Under the pieces are notes generated by a model. That model made no database searches. It had not been told where the DNA came from and was given only the letters and a program-made list of their open reading frames with translations. A DNA stretch of 63,661 nucleotides from assembly GCA_028683835.1 (NCBI GenBank), contig JAQUHB010000015.1:1-63661 (forward strand), given 5' to 3'. How positions within the stretch are numbered: position 1 is the stretch's first letter; each line of letters begins with the position of its first letter. Below are positions 44,405 to 54,499 of the stretch, in pieces. This DNA is from Sulfurimonadaceae bacterium (GTDB lineage Bacteria > Campylobacterota > Campylobacteria > Campylobacterales > Sulfurimonadaceae). The translations under genes were made by a program, and so were the position numbers.

Positions 44405-45790
44405 TTAATCAAGTCCCATTTTTGCAGGATTGAGAATGTTGTTTGGATCAAACGCTTTTTTGATTGATTTGAAAAGGTTCATCTCTTCATCTGTAAATGC
44501 CATATGCATGTAAGGCGCTTTTGCAAGACCTATACCGTGTTCACCGCTCAATGTTCCACCTAAGTCGATAGTCGCTTGAAAAACTTCTTCTATGGCTTGA
44601 TAAGCGATTTTTACTTGTTCTGGATCTTTACCATCAACCATAACATTTGTATGGACATTGCCATCGCCTGTATGCCCAAAACATGGGATTTTAACATTAT
44701 ATTTTTCAGCGATTGCAGCGAATCTCTCTAATAATTCTGGAAGCGCAGAACGAGGCACTGTGACATCTTCATTGAGTTTTTTACTTCCATACACACTCAA
44801 ACTCGGAGAAGCATTACGTCTTGCAAACCAAAGATCTGCCGCTTCAGTTTTTGTCTGCGCAATTTTAAAATCGCTACAGCCATTCTCTTTAAATACTTTT
44901 TCTATAGTTTCAAGTTGAAAATCAAGATCATCTTCCATATTTCCATCTACATCCGTTACAAGGATCGCACCCGCATCAACTGGAAGTCCTTTATGAAAAG
45001 TCTGCTCAACAGCACGGATAGTCAAGTTATCTAAAAATTCCATCGCAACAGGTGTTACACCGCTTGCCATAGTCTTATAGACCGCTTCCATTGCTTGATG
45101 TACACTCTCAAATATTCCCATCGCTGTTTTTGTCAGCTTTGGTTTTGAGAGGAGTTTAAGTGTCACTTCGGTTGTAACTGCAAGCGTTCCCTCTGAGGCA
45201 ATAAGGATACCCGTGATGTTATATCCTGCGACATCTTTGATAGTACGTTTTCCCGCTTTTATAATATCACCGTTTGGAAGTACCGCACGCATCGCCATCA
45301 CGTAATCTTTTGTGATCCCATACTTTGCCGCACGCATTCCTCCGGCATTTTCACTCACATTGCCGCCTATAGATGAATACTCTTGGCTTGCCGGATCGGG
45401 CGGATAAAAAAGACCAACTGCTTCTACAGCGCGTTGAAGCTCCATGTTAATCACACCCGGCTGAACGATCGCAACCATATTTTGCATATCAATCTCTAAA
45501 ATCTTATTCATATGTTTTTCAAAAGCGAGAACAATACCTCCGTTACTTGGAAGTGCTCCACCAGTAAATCCGCTGCCGGCTCCACGAGGGACTATAACAA
45601 TTTTGTTTTCGTTACAATATTTTAAAATCTCACTTACATCCTCTTCATGACGGGGGAAGAGAACTGCATCAGGCTCAAAATGTTCTCTAGTCGCATCATA
45701 AGAGTATGCTAAAAGATGCGCTTTATCACTGTAGATATTTTCATTCCCTACTATTTTTTCAAAGTTGTTTAAGTGTTTTTTATCTATCAC
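44405..45790 (-). CDS. glcD: FAD-linked oxidase, glycolate oxidase subunit GlcD-type
   Basis: 461-aa flavoprotein of the GlcD/D-lactate dehydrogenase family. FAD-binding PCMH domain with VPRGAGSGFTGGALP, SSIGGNVSENAGGMR and GRYGI-like TKDYVMAMRAVLP; C-terminal substrate domain with FGHTGDGNVHTN and SGEHGIGLAK. It would oxidise D-lactate or glycolate and pass electrons to the quinone pool. Starts with GTG overlapping the upstream gene by 4 bp (GTGA). The neighbourhood (glcD, plasminogen-binding homologue, M23 peptidase) is conserved in Campylobacter and Helicobacter. Confidence 0.92.
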   Translation of the reverse strand: MIDKKHLNNFEKIVGNENIYSDKAHLLAYSYDATREHFEPDAVLFPRHEEDVSEILKYCNENKIVIVPRGAGSGFTGGALPSNGGIVLAFEKHMNKILEIDMQNMVAIVQPGVINMELQRAVEAVGLFYPPDPASQEYSSIGGNVSENAGGMRAAKYGITKDYVMAMRAVLPNGDIIKAGKRTIKDVAGYNITGILIASEGTLAVTTEVTLKLLSKPKLTKTAMGIFESVHQAMEAVYKTMASGVTPVAMEFLDNLTIRAVEQTFHKGLPVDAGAILVTDVDGNMEDDLDFQLETIEKVFKENGCSDFKIAQTKTEAADLWFARRNASPSLSVYGSKKLNEDVTVPRSALPELLERFAAIAEKYNVKIPCFGHTGDGNVHTNVMVDGKDPEQVKIAYQAIEEVFQATIDLGGTLSGEHGIGLAKAPYMHMAFTDEEMNLFKSIKKAFDPNNILNPAKMGLD

Positions 45791-46590
45791 TTTTCATCCT
45801 TTAGTTCAAATTCATTTAAAAGTGAGCTTAAGTTTTGCTCTTTACTTTTGATAAGATTATATAATTCTTTATTTTTCAGATTGCTTTGAACCAAAAGTTC
45901 ATAATAATATGGGTCATAAACTTTAAGTTTATCACTTCCCTTACCAAACCAGTTTGCGTTGATATTACTCACTCTAGAGTAAAACGGAAGTTGTAAAGAC
46001 TCTTGTTTGATAGGAGCATTTGCAATATTGAGAACGCTCATACTTTTACAATCGATTGTAAAAAGATTTTCATGAATATACATGTACAAAAGTCCCACAG
46101 CAGAGATTTCACACATCTGCGTGAAATCTGTTTTCAAAGGAGTTGGATGCCCGTTGAGTGACAAAATAGAAGCAAAAAGATCCGGATGTACCCATTCCAA
46201 AGTTGGCAGCGCTTTAGTAACACGATGATAGATCTCTTCATTTGGCGCAATCAATAAAGCGCGTGAATAACCAAAAGCCAAAATAGCTTCATCTCCTACT
46301 TGCACATTCCACTTAGCAGTTGGTAAAGAATCTTGCTTGAGCTCATTAAAATCACTCAAAGCAAGTGTCGCGGTTTTAGTCTCTTTATCAAATTTAGTAA
46401 CAAGCGCATTTTTGACAATATAACTATGCTCACTATCAATATGCTTTACAATAAAACCACTTATCCCGACATCTACGTTATCAACAGTAATCGTTGCGCT
46501 GTCTTTATCAACACTTACAATACTCTTAGAGATTTCACCTGCGAAACTTGCAACATATATGGACAAAATCAATACAAAAATTCTTATCAT
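45787..46590 (-). CDS. Plasminogen-binding-protein N-terminal domain protein (HP0508/PgbA-like)
   Basis: About 267 aa with a signal peptide (ends near SFAGE) and the PgbA-type N-terminal domain (ATITVDNVDVGISGFIVKHI, ALSDFNELKQDSLPT, VGDEAILAFGYSRALLIAP). H. pylori PgbA has a Lys-rich C-terminal tail responsible for plasminogen binding; here the C-terminus is short, with a charged coiled stretch (NLKNKELYNLIKSKEQN), so plasminogen binding is not implied. The ATG at 46590 follows GAGAG; a GTG two codons earlier is less likely. Surface or periplasmic protein of unknown housekeeping role. Confidence 0.85.
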   Translation of the reverse strand: MIRIFVLILSIYVASFAGEISKSIVSVDKDSATITVDNVDVGISGFIVKHIDSEHSYIVKNALVTKFDKETKTATLALSDFNELKQDSLPTAKWNVQVGDEAILAFGYSRALLIAPNEEIYHRVTKALPTLEWVHPDLFASILSLNGHPTPLKTDFTQMCEISAVGLLYMYIHENLFTIDCKSMSVLNIANAPIKQESLQLPFYSRVSNINANWFGKGSDKLKVYDPYYYELLVQSNLKNKELYNLIKSKEQNLSSLLNEFELKDEK

Positions 46591-46705
46591 TAGCACTCTC
46601 TTTTTTTACTGAATTGTAGCAAACTAACCTTAGAATTTTTCCAAGAAGTCTTTTGTAAGTCTAGTTTTGATACTCTTACAAGACATTTTATTTTTAGGCT
46701 AGTCA

Positions 46706-47932
46706 ATGCTCCGTTTTTTACTCATATTTTTTATTCCTCTTACACTTTTTTCAGCCCAGGTCAAAAATTTTCGCTGGAGTGACGGCGACACTTATCTTAC
46801 CTTTTTAGAAAGACTCCACTTACCAACAAAACCTCTTTACTACAACCTCGATGCAGATGATCAAAAACTAACAGAAGAGATACGCGGTGGAGTCAACTAC
46901 CAAATACTTGAAGACCCAAAGAAACAGATTCAGCAGATACTCATCCCGGTCAATGATGAAATTCAGATTCATATCACTAAAAATAAAGGTGATGTTGCTT
47001 TTGAAGTGATCCCAATCATCAGCGAAACAAAAAGAGAATCTTTCACTTTAATCATCAACAGTTCCCCATACAATGACATCATCAAGGTTACAAAATCTAC
47101 AAAACTTGCAAAAATCTTTGTAGATGCCTTTAAAAATTCTCTCAATTTTAAAAATGTGCATAAAGGCGATAAACTCGTTATGGTTTATGATCGCATGTAT
47201 AGACTCGGACGACCATTTTCAATGCCTGAGTTAGATGTGTGTATGATGGAAATGGGTGGGAAGCAACACTATGTTTACCGCTTTAAAGATGATAGGTATT
47301 ATGATGAAACAGGCGCAGAACTTGAGGCTTTTTTACTCGCGTCTCCTATTAGAAATGGGCGTATCACGTCAGGCTTTACGCTAAAAAGATGGCATCCTAT
47401 CTTACATAAGTTTAGAGCTCACCTTGGAGTCGACTATGGAGCTCGTCCGGGAACTCCTATCTTGGCAGCTGGAAACGGAACTGTTGTGTTCTGCGGTGTT
47501 ACAAATGGCTATGGGAATATGACTAAAGTTGCACACAGCGGTGGCTATATCACTCTCTATGCTCACCAAAAAGCTTTTGGTCATGGTATACATAAAGGCT
47601 CGATTGTAAAACAAGGACAAGTTATAGGGTTTGTAGGAACAACAGGACTTTCAACTGGACCACACTTGCATTTTGGACTTTATAAAGATGAACGCGCGAT
47701 CAATCCTCAAAGCGTTGTGAGACTCGCAGCAAGCAGACTTAGCGGCAAAGATAAGAATGCTTTCGATAAAATGAAACGGGGCTTAAATACACTAGTCAAT
47801 CAGGAATTGAAACAAGGTACGATGCCAAATAGTTTCCTAAAACTTGAGCCTGTTTGTTACGCAGATGCAAACGGAAAACAAAAAACAAATGCAAAAGCAA
47901 TAAGCACATCTGATGATGATGCTGACAACTAA
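46706..47932 (+). CDS. M23-family peptidoglycan peptidase, Csd3/HdpA-like
   Basis: 408 aa with signal peptide (MLRFLLIFFIPLTLFSA), a regulatory/inhibitory N-terminal part (about 25-230) and a LytM domain with zinc ligands in HLGVDYG and HLHFG and the typical AAGNGTVVFCG and YITLYAHQ. Helicobacter Csd3 is a D,D-carboxypeptidase/endopeptidase shaping helical cells. Same neighbours (glcD and PgbA homologues, divergent) as in Helicobacter and Campylobacter. The C-terminal extension after the catalytic domain is polar. Confidence 0.9.
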   Translation: MLRFLLIFFIPLTLFSAQVKNFRWSDGDTYLTFLERLHLPTKPLYYNLDADDQKLTEEIRGGVNYQILEDPKKQIQQILIPVNDEIQIHITKNKGDVAFEVIPIISETKRESFTLIINSSPYNDIIKVTKSTKLAKIFVDAFKNSLNFKNVHKGDKLVMVYDRMYRLGRPFSMPELDVCMMEMGGKQHYVYRFKDDRYYDETGAELEAFLLASPIRNGRITSGFTLKRWHPILHKFRAHLGVDYGARPGTPILAAGNGTVVFCGVTNGYGNMTKVAHSGGYITLYAHQKAFGHGIHKGSIVKQGQVIGFVGTTGLSTGPHLHFGLYKDERAINPQSVVRLAASRLSGKDKNAFDKMKRGLNTLVNQELKQGTMPNSFLKLEPVCYADANGKQKTNAKAISTSDDDADN

Positions 47933-47949
47933 AATCAAAGGATATAAAA

Positions 47950-48846
47950 ATGACGATCTTTAAAAAAGAGATACCGGTTCAGGTTATTCGACTTTTCGTC
48001 GTAATTCTTGTTATTATTGCTCTTGTAGCATTTAAAATGATCAGTTCAAGTATGATCAAGGCTAAAATCGACAAGATGCTTGGCAATGCAAAAGCTTATG
48101 TTACTTATGGCAGTGCTTCTATGGATTTTTTTGGCTTTGATGTACATATCGACGATATCAGGATCATGGTTCCAAACGCAAAACCAATCATTATTGATGA
48201 GATGATCGTAAAATCTCTTGATACAGAGAATGCTGTTCCTCGTTATATGAATGTCAAATTTAAAGGGATTCAAACTGATCTTGCAATGCTAAGATCCAAT
48301 CCAGAAATGGCAGCTAAACTTGATGTGCTTAATCTAAAGGATGTCAACTCAAATATTACGATCAATTATACTTTTGAAAAAGATCAACAAATGATAGATC
48401 TCAAAGATCTTACTCTTAAGGTAGAAAAAGCAGGAACACTCACCTATAAAACAAAACTTTATAATATCGTGGCGATGGAATATTTCCCTATGCAGATCAA
48501 CCTTGCGCCTCAAACGATCAAATTTGGAGAGACTTCTTTACATTATGAAGATGATTCATTTATGGAGCGTTGGACGCAGCTCAAAGCACAAGATGCAAAC
48601 CAAAGTGTTGATGTATATAAACAGGAGCATTTGAAAACTATGCAAGCAGAACTAGATGCAGCCAAAGCAAACTCTCAAAGCTATGAAGCACTTATTGATG
48701 AAGCGATGATAACATTTATGAAAAACCCTAAAGTATTTGATTTTTCCATTGCACCAAAAGAACCTGTATCGCTTATGATGTTAGGCACTGTAAAATCTCG
48801 CGATGACGTGTTAAAAACACTCAATCCAAAAGTATCTGCAGAATAA
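47950..48846 (+). CDS. Membrane-anchored hypothetical protein, 298 aa
   Basis: Not recognised. One N-terminal membrane helix (about 13-33) and an extracytoplasmic part rich in beta strands (YVTYGSASMDFFGFDVHIDDI, NSNITINYTFEKDQ, TLTYKTKLYNI), followed by a charged helical segment (about 215-265). The style resembles DUF945- or AsmA-type periplasmic proteins, but no diagnostic motif is seen. Lies 17 bp after the M23 peptidase gene with AAAGGAT as ribosome-binding site, so it belongs to the same transcript, hinting at a cell-envelope role. Confidence 0.75.
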   Translation: MTIFKKEIPVQVIRLFVVILVIIALVAFKMISSSMIKAKIDKMLGNAKAYVTYGSASMDFFGFDVHIDDIRIMVPNAKPIIIDEMIVKSLDTENAVPRYMNVKFKGIQTDLAMLRSNPEMAAKLDVLNLKDVNSNITINYTFEKDQQMIDLKDLTLKVEKAGTLTYKTKLYNIVAMEYFPMQINLAPQTIKFGETSLHYEDDSFMERWTQLKAQDANQSVDVYKQEHLKTMQAELDAAKANSQSYEALIDEAMITFMKNPKVFDFSIAPKEPVSLMMLGTVKSRDDVLKTLNPKVSAE

Positions 48847-48852
48847 AACTAT

Positions 48853-48875
48853 GATTCTCCTTTCTAAGGAGAATC
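48853..48875. terminator. Bidirectional terminator hairpin
   Basis: Perfect 10-bp stem GATTCTCCTT / AAGGAGAATC with a TCT loop between two convergent genes. On the minus strand it is followed within 4 nt by a short T-run, so it likely serves both directions. Confidence 0.7.
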
Positions 48876-48882
48876 AACTCTC

Positions 48883-51339
48883 TTAACTGATCACTTCTTC
48901 AATCAAATCTGCAGAAGGTTCGTAAAAATAATATCCTTGCGAAGAATTAATTCCAATTTTCTTAACCTCTTCATAAATAGCTTCATCAGCAACAAACTCG
49001 GCAACGGTTTCTATTCCGATCTTTTGAGAAAAATCATTAATATGTTGGACAAATAATCGAGCATTTGCATCGCTTGAAAGATTTTTAATTAAACTGGCAT
49101 CTATTTTTAAAATATCAATATTTAACTTCAGTAAATGATCAAAATTGGAATATCCTGCACCAAAATCATCAATGGCAAAACGGCATCCTAAAGCCTTAAA
49201 CCGTTCAATAAACAAGTGTACCTCGGCATAATTATCAATCCCCTCAGTTTCTAAGATCTCAAAGATAACTTTTTTTCCTATCTGGTGTAACTCGATCGAT
49301 TTTTTCATATACTCTGCAAGATCTGTATTGAGTAAATCTTCTGTTGAAAGATTTATACTGATAGGCAGCGTGCTCTGTTTGAGTTTTTCAAATGTTTTAT
49401 CAACCATGATTCTCGTAAGTTGTCCATACAACCTTGTTTTTTTGGCAATATCTAAAAAGAGTATTGGACTCATTACACTGCCATCTTTCCTGATAATGCG
49501 GATAAGTGCTTCATACTTAATTATTTGACGACTTTTGTTATCAACTATAGGCTGAAAAAATGGTACTACTCGCGATTCTTCTATAGCTTCTTTTATCTTT
49601 TTGTACCTTGAAATATTATTTTCATGATCTGTTTTACTCAACGATTCTATATAAATATTAAGAGGTTTATGTCCCATCTTTGCACGCTTTAATGCAGCTG
49701 TTGCATGTTCTATAATGCGCTCTTTTCCAGAAGCAATACCTACTGTAATACTCAGTGTCATTTCAATGTTATTCACAATATGCACTTCATGTGCTGTCGC
49801 AAGAATCAGCTCATTGACGATGTTCTTACACTCCATCAACTCTATGGTATTATCAAACAAAACAGCAAACTCATCGCCACTCAGTTTGTATAAAGATATC
49901 AGTTTATTTGCTTTGATTTTTAAAGAGAGCCAATTTGCGTAAACACTCAAAACAGCATCTCCGATCATAACACCATAGACGTCATTGATATCGTTAAAAC
50001 GATCCAAATTGATGATGGAAAGGGTAGGATTATCCATCTCTAAAAGCTTATCTACTAAGAGAATTCGATTTGGAAGATTTGTAATGGCATCTGTTGTCAA
50101 ATGATGCTCAAGTTCTTGATTTTTTTGAAACGAACGCATAGCAAATCCGATATCTCCTGCTAATTCTTCAAGCATAGCTATCTCTTTAGGCTCAAATCCA
50201 TTCGAGTGCAGAGAGTACAATCCCAGTACACCAAAAGAGCTTTCATGAATACTTGCTCTCAGCGGTAGAGCGATAAAAGACCCAAAGCCATTTCTCTTAG
50301 CAATCTCTATCCAAGCATTGCTTGTTTTCAAAGTTTGTATATCTTCTATAATGTAATATTTTCCTAAAGAAAATACTTCAAAGATGGGATCAACCGTTTG
50401 ATTTGTCATATCAATATAAAATTCTTGCTCAGAAAAATCATTGCTTGACATAGTATGAACTTCAAGTATCCCTTTGTTTTCTGTTCCTATCCAGCAAAGT
50501 CCATATCCTTCATGCGCTGCCAAGAGATTTACACTCTTCATGATAAGTTCATCATTGTTTTTTACTGTAATTAGTAATCTATTGATATCAGCGACTGTAC
50601 GAAGGATCGCATCTAAATATCTTGTCTCTTCCAGAGCATTTTTCAATGATTCCTGTTTTTCTATCATCGTTTTAAAAGAGTTTGTAAGTGTCAAATCAAG
50701 CTCAGTAAGTTCATCAATAAAGTAAAAACTCTTTTCTTCTTTTTTGATGCGGGCATGACCGATAATTTTTTCTAATGGAATAACAAGAAATTTTTGTATC
50801 AATAAAAAGATAAAAATACTTATCAAAGAAAATAGAAGAAAAATACTTACACCATAAGAGATAGCAATCTTACTCAGTTCACCATAAACATACTCGTCAT
50901 CGATTTGGATCAATAATTCTACATCATGCTTTTTAGCGCCCTCAAAATAGTAAAAATCACTTTTGTATTGCAAAACATGATCTTTCATTAAGCCGTCTAA
51001 AATATTTCTGATAGGAGAATATTGATCCCCTATTTGCTTTCCTTGTTGGGATCGTGATGAAGAAAACTCAATAACTTTTTTATCACGTGAAATCGAGAGA
51101 ATTTTGATTGCATGATTGGTTGCAGAGGTTCGATCAAGTATACCTTGAACTCGCTCATTATTGCCCGCATCGAGTTCTTGTTTAATGTCACCTTCAAGGC
51201 GAAAGATATTTTGATGGATATTGTTAGAAACCGTACGTAGCTGTATCTCTCTTTGATAAGAGTAAATTTCTTTAGAAAATAAAGCGATCACAAGCCCATT
51301 TGCAGTGACTATGAGTAATGCAATTTTACTAAGTTTCAA
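48883..51339 (-). CDS. GAF-GGDEF-EAL c-di-GMP phosphodiesterase
   Basis: 818-aa membrane protein: helix near 5-25, extracytoplasmic loop, second helix (about 155-180), linker, GAF-like domain (about 240-400), GGDEF domain (about 410-565) and EAL domain (about 575-818). The cyclase motif is SGDEF, so the first glycine is lost and activity is uncertain. The EAL domain keeps YEALIRI, INLSTEDL, EILETEG, DDFGAGYSN, LKIDASL and ETVAEF, so hydrolysis of c-di-GMP is likely. It starts with TTG overlapping the stop of the upstream solute-binding gene by 4 bp, which suggests the two work together. Confidence 0.9.
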   Translation of the reverse strand: MKLSKIALLIVTANGLVIALFSKEIYSYQREIQLRTVSNNIHQNIFRLEGDIKQELDAGNNERVQGILDRTSATNHAIKILSISRDKKVIEFSSSRSQQGKQIGDQYSPIRNILDGLMKDHVLQYKSDFYYFEGAKKHDVELLIQIDDEYVYGELSKIAISYGVSIFLLFSLISIFIFLLIQKFLVIPLEKIIGHARIKKEEKSFYFIDELTELDLTLTNSFKTMIEKQESLKNALEETRYLDAILRTVADINRLLITVKNNDELIMKSVNLLAAHEGYGLCWIGTENKGILEVHTMSSNDFSEQEFYIDMTNQTVDPIFEVFSLGKYYIIEDIQTLKTSNAWIEIAKRNGFGSFIALPLRASIHESSFGVLGLYSLHSNGFEPKEIAMLEELAGDIGFAMRSFQKNQELEHHLTTDAITNLPNRILLVDKLLEMDNPTLSIINLDRFNDINDVYGVMIGDAVLSVYANWLSLKIKANKLISLYKLSGDEFAVLFDNTIELMECKNIVNELILATAHEVHIVNNIEMTLSITVGIASGKERIIEHATAALKRAKMGHKPLNIYIESLSKTDHENNISRYKKIKEAIEESRVVPFFQPIVDNKSRQIIKYEALIRIIRKDGSVMSPILFLDIAKKTRLYGQLTRIMVDKTFEKLKQSTLPISINLSTEDLLNTDLAEYMKKSIELHQIGKKVIFEILETEGIDNYAEVHLFIERFKALGCRFAIDDFGAGYSNFDHLLKLNIDILKIDASLIKNLSSDANARLFVQHINDFSQKIGIETVAEFVADEAIYEEVKKIGINSSQGYYFYEPSADLIEEVIS

Positions 51340-52232
51340 TGCAACAACCTGTTTGTTTCAATATGCTGTGTACGCAGTTGAGTCTCTATAATTGGGTGTA
51401 TTCCACTATTTAGCCATTGAATTTGTGTCGTTGAATCCATAAACTCTTGATAGCTTTGCCCTTCTAAATATCCATGTATTGTTTCATAATATTCATGCGG
51501 ATTCTTTTTCAATTGATCTAAAGCTCTATTGAAGATAGCGAGAAGCTCTTTGTAGTTATCTTCTCTTCCATTCACAAAACGCTCATCCATAAAAAGAGCA
51601 TCAATCACAGAAAAAGATTGCATACTGCGTGTTGAAGCGACTGAAATATATCCTTGTTTAAGAAACTCAGAAACATATGGATCATAAGAGATCATAATCG
51701 TTGGAAGACCTGATGGGCTAACGGTAGTCATCATCTTTTGGGAACTGTTTGTCAATACAAACTGTAACTTTTCTAAGCCATTTTCTCTAACAAATGCTTT
51801 AAAAAAGTCTTCATCCAAAGAACCTAATTCTAAATATACGGTAATCGGTTTATGTTCTGTTCGAAGTTCGTTTAAAGAACGATTTGCCAAAATGACATCT
51901 GCGCCATAAGAACGGTCAATTAAAAAAACGGGTTTCATATGGCTATGCTCTTTAAAGTGTAAAAGTTCATATTGCGTGGCTGTAAAACCTTGAGTGAACC
52001 CGCTGTCATAAAGATGACTATTTTCAGATAAATCTACAAGCCAGACAAATTTAAAAGGTGTTTTATCAAGCCACCCCTTTTCTTGGGCATAAATAAAAGG
52101 GGTAAATCCGACCCAAGGATTACTAGAAATTTCAATGGACTGTTTGACCAAACGATTTGAATAAAAGAATCCGATTAATACACCCAGCATAATAAAAAGA
52201 ACTAAAGATAAGATGGCATAACTTTTTTTCAT
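51336..52232 (-). CDS. NMT1/SsuA-type membrane-anchored solute-binding protein
   Basis: About 298 aa: an N-terminal membrane anchor or uncleaved signal (ILSLVLFIMLGVLIGFFY) and a periplasmic-binding fold (NPWVGFTPFIYAQEKGWLD, ANRSLNELR, VYLELGSLDEDFF). No ABC transporter genes are adjacent; instead the gene overlaps a c-di-GMP phosphodiesterase gene, so it is probably a sensor subunit that controls that enzyme. ATG 52232 follows AAGG by about 5 nt; a GTG 12 bp upstream is also open. The design mirrors the fused receptor at 283-2208. Confidence 0.82.
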   Translation of the reverse strand: MKKSYAILSLVLFIMLGVLIGFFYSNRLVKQSIEISSNPWVGFTPFIYAQEKGWLDKTPFKFVWLVDLSENSHLYDSGFTQGFTATQYELLHFKEHSHMKPVFLIDRSYGADVILANRSLNELRTEHKPITVYLELGSLDEDFFKAFVRENGLEKLQFVLTNSSQKMMTTVSPSGLPTIMISYDPYVSEFLKQGYISVASTRSMQSFSVIDALFMDERFVNGREDNYKELLAIFNRALDQLKKNPHEYYETIHGYLEGQSYQEFMDSTTQIQWLNSGIHPIIETQLRTQHIETNRLLH

Positions 52233-52284
52233 TTTTACCTTCACCTTTTACTTTCATAGAGTCGATAATTCTAACACACTTCTT

Positions 52285-53379
52285 TTAAGTTTTATCTTTT
52301 CTATTCTCACTTTTCATAAAATCCAGCAGCTCTTTTGCATCTCCTTCAAATAAACGAGGCAATTCACTTTTTTGAAGCTGATAATCATACATAGGATCAT
52401 AATATTCACGAAGTAAAATCTCTATCCATTCTCTATGTTCTTCATCATGTCCACTCTCAAAATGTTGTGCAAGTAAAGCTTTTATTTTAAGATAACGCTC
52501 ACTTCCCAAACGTTTTTGTATTCTGTCCAAGCCTGCACTCACATCCTCATACCACTGAACTCTTCCTCGTTCTTTAAAACTAAATGCATACTCTTTCAAG
52601 GCAGAAGATACATACTCTTCATATGTGATCTCAACACGTTCTTGCAAAGAAGTATGCAAGACAACAAGAGCTCCTTGATGAAAGTTATCAAAGATCGGTT
52701 TTGGAATATATAAACCTCCAATATTATGACTTTCATGTTCAATAACCAAGTGCCGATGCCCGCGCGCCTTGTGTTGTAAAATCTTGTAATACAAGGCATG
52801 TTCAAAATCGATTTGTGCGGGTTGAGAAGAGATCAATTTTCCAAAAGAGGAACCTCTATGCTTAGCAAGTCCCTCTAGATCAATCGCATTGTCAAGCTTA
52901 TGGAGTAAAAGGGTTTTTCCTGAGCCCGTTCTTCCACCGATTATTATTGTATTTGTTTGAGCGGTAATCTTTTCTGCTTGCTCTGTTAAAAAACGGCGAA
53001 AGGCTTTGTACCCACCTTTTAATCGTGGAATAGTGATGCCAGCTTCATGCAGCCAATTTTGTGTGATACCAGATCTTTGTCCTCCGCGGAAACAATAAAG
53101 ATAAGTATCAGGACTTTCTTCTATGTAAGCTTTCCACTCGGCAAGAAGTTTGGCTTGGACTTCTGCATTGACAAGTTTTTGCCCAAGTTTCATAGCGGCT
53201 TCGTTACCATTATTTTTATAGCAAATACCGATTTGTCGTCTTTGTTCATCATCTAAAATAGCTATATTTTTTGAATGTGGAAATGCGCCAAGTCCAAACT
53301 CGATAGGAGCACGGACATCTAGCAAAGGTCTGTTTTCTAAGACAATAGAAAGAAAATCATCTGTTAAAGGAAGATTCAT
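52285..53379 (-). CDS. mnmH: tRNA 2-selenouridine synthase
   Basis: 364-aa enzyme (also called SelU/YbbB) that replaces sulfur by selenium in the wobble 2-thiouridine of tRNAs for Lys, Glu and Gln. N-terminal rhodanese domain with Cys96 in [11 protein letters not shown], then a P-loop domain GGRTGSGKT and EHESHNIGG. Overlaps the end of selD by 4 bp, so the selenophosphate maker and user are encoded together. No SelA or SelB gene is seen in the window. Confidence 0.95.
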   Translation of the reverse strand: MNLPLTDDFLSIVLENRPLLDVRAPIEFGLGAFPHSKNIAILDDEQRRQIGICYKNNGNEAAMKLGQKLVNAEVQAKLLAEWKAYIEESPDTYLYCFRGGQRSGITQNWLHEAGITIPRLKGGYKAFRRFLTEQAEKITAQTNTIIIGGRTGSGKTLLLHKLDNAIDLEGLAKHRGSSFGKLISSQPAQIDFEHALYYKILQHKARGHRHLVIEHESHNIGGLYIPKPIFDNFHQGALVVLHTSLQERVEITYEEYVSSALKEYAFSFKERGRVQWYEDVSAGLDRIQKRLGSERYLKIKALLAQHFESGHDEEHREWIEILLREYYDPMYDYQLQKSELPRLFEGDAKELLDFMKSENRKDKT

Positions 53380-54410
53380 AAAACCTCTATTAAATACTTC
53401 GATGGTGCAATCGTCTCACCTATGGAGTTTAAGTCCAAACCGGCCTCCAAACATAAAGCAAGAAACTCTTTTACATTCTCTTTTTTAACAACACAAAGGA
53501 GTCCGCCTGAAGTCTGTGCATCACAAAGGATATCTTGCTGATCAGCACGCATGGGACTTAAGTGATGCCCGTAACTTTCAAAGTTCCTTTTTGTTCCTCC
53601 GGGAACACACCCCATCTGGAGATATTTCTTCACATTTGGTAAAACTGGCACATCATCAAAACGCACACGAGCCGAGATACAGCTGCTTTCACAAATCTCA
53701 CTTAAATGTCCTAAAAGCCCAAAACCTGTGACATCAGTAAGTGCTGTGACACCTTCAAGTTTGGCAATATCTGCGCCTATCTTATTTAAAGTACACATCG
53801 CTTCTATAGCAACATTAATCTCATCTTTAGCGATCTTATCTTGTTTTTGTGCCGTTGTTAAAATACCTATACCAAGTGGTTTTGTTAAAAAGAGCTCACA
53901 TCCCTCTACTGCTGTATTATTTTGCTTAAGATTTTTGTTTTCTACAAGACCGCTCACCGCAAGACCAAAGATTGGTTCAGGAGAGTCTATACTATGTCCA
54001 CCTGCAAGAGGAATGCCCGCTTCTTCACACACTGAGCGTCCGCCTTCTATAACTTTTTGAGCAATCTCTGCACTTAAAATATTGATAGGCCAGCCAAAGA
54101 TGGCGATCGCCATCAAAGGCTTTCCACCCATCGCATAAATATCGCTGATCGCATTTGTCGCAGCAATACGTCCAAAAGTAAAAGGATCATCTACAATAGG
54201 CATAAAAAAGTCTGTTGTACTTAAAAGTGAAGTTCCGTTGCCAAGATCGAAACAAGCCGCATCGTCCTTGCTTTCATTACCTACAAGAAGTTTTGGATAG
54301 TGAATTTTATCTCTTGAACTGTGAAGGATAGTATCTAAAAGTTTTGGGGAAATTTTGCATCCACATCCCGCACCATGACTGTATTGCGTTAATTTTACTT
54401 CTTCCATCAT
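53376..54410 (-). CDS. selD: Selenide, water dikinase (Cys form)
   Basis: Makes selenophosphate from selenide and ATP. 344 aa with the Gly-rich N-terminus [12 protein letters not shown], where the active-site residue is Cys16 rather than selenocysteine, followed by the metal/ATP residues DDAAC and [11 protein letters not shown] and [28 protein letters not shown] and AQTSGGLL. Followed by mnmH with a 4-bp overlap. Confidence 0.96.
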   Translation of the reverse strand: MMEEVKLTQYSHGAGCGCKISPKLLDTILHSSRDKIHYPKLLVGNESKDDAACFDLGNGTSLLSTTDFFMPIVDDPFTFGRIAATNAISDIYAMGGKPLMAIAIFGWPINILSAEIAQKVIEGGRSVCEEAGIPLAGGHSIDSPEPIFGLAVSGLVENKNLKQNNTAVEGCELFLTKPLGIGILTTAQKQDKIAKDEINVAIEAMCTLNKIGADIAKLEGVTALTDVTGFGLLGHLSEICESSCISARVRFDDVPVLPNVKKYLQMGCVPGGTKRNFESYGHHLSPMRADQQDILCDAQTSGGLLCVVKKENVKEFLALCLEAGLDLNSIGETIAPSKYLIEVL

Positions 54411-54499
54411 CTCTCTTTTCTCAAATGATAGCCAAAAGTGTAAAGTAATGTGATAAAAATGCTATGATTTGTAAAATTCAACCAAAGAAGAGTTCATCC

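Noticed and set aside
53376-54410. Possible selenocysteine insertion in selD
   Set aside because: The active-site position is an ordinary cysteine codon and the frame has no internal TGA.
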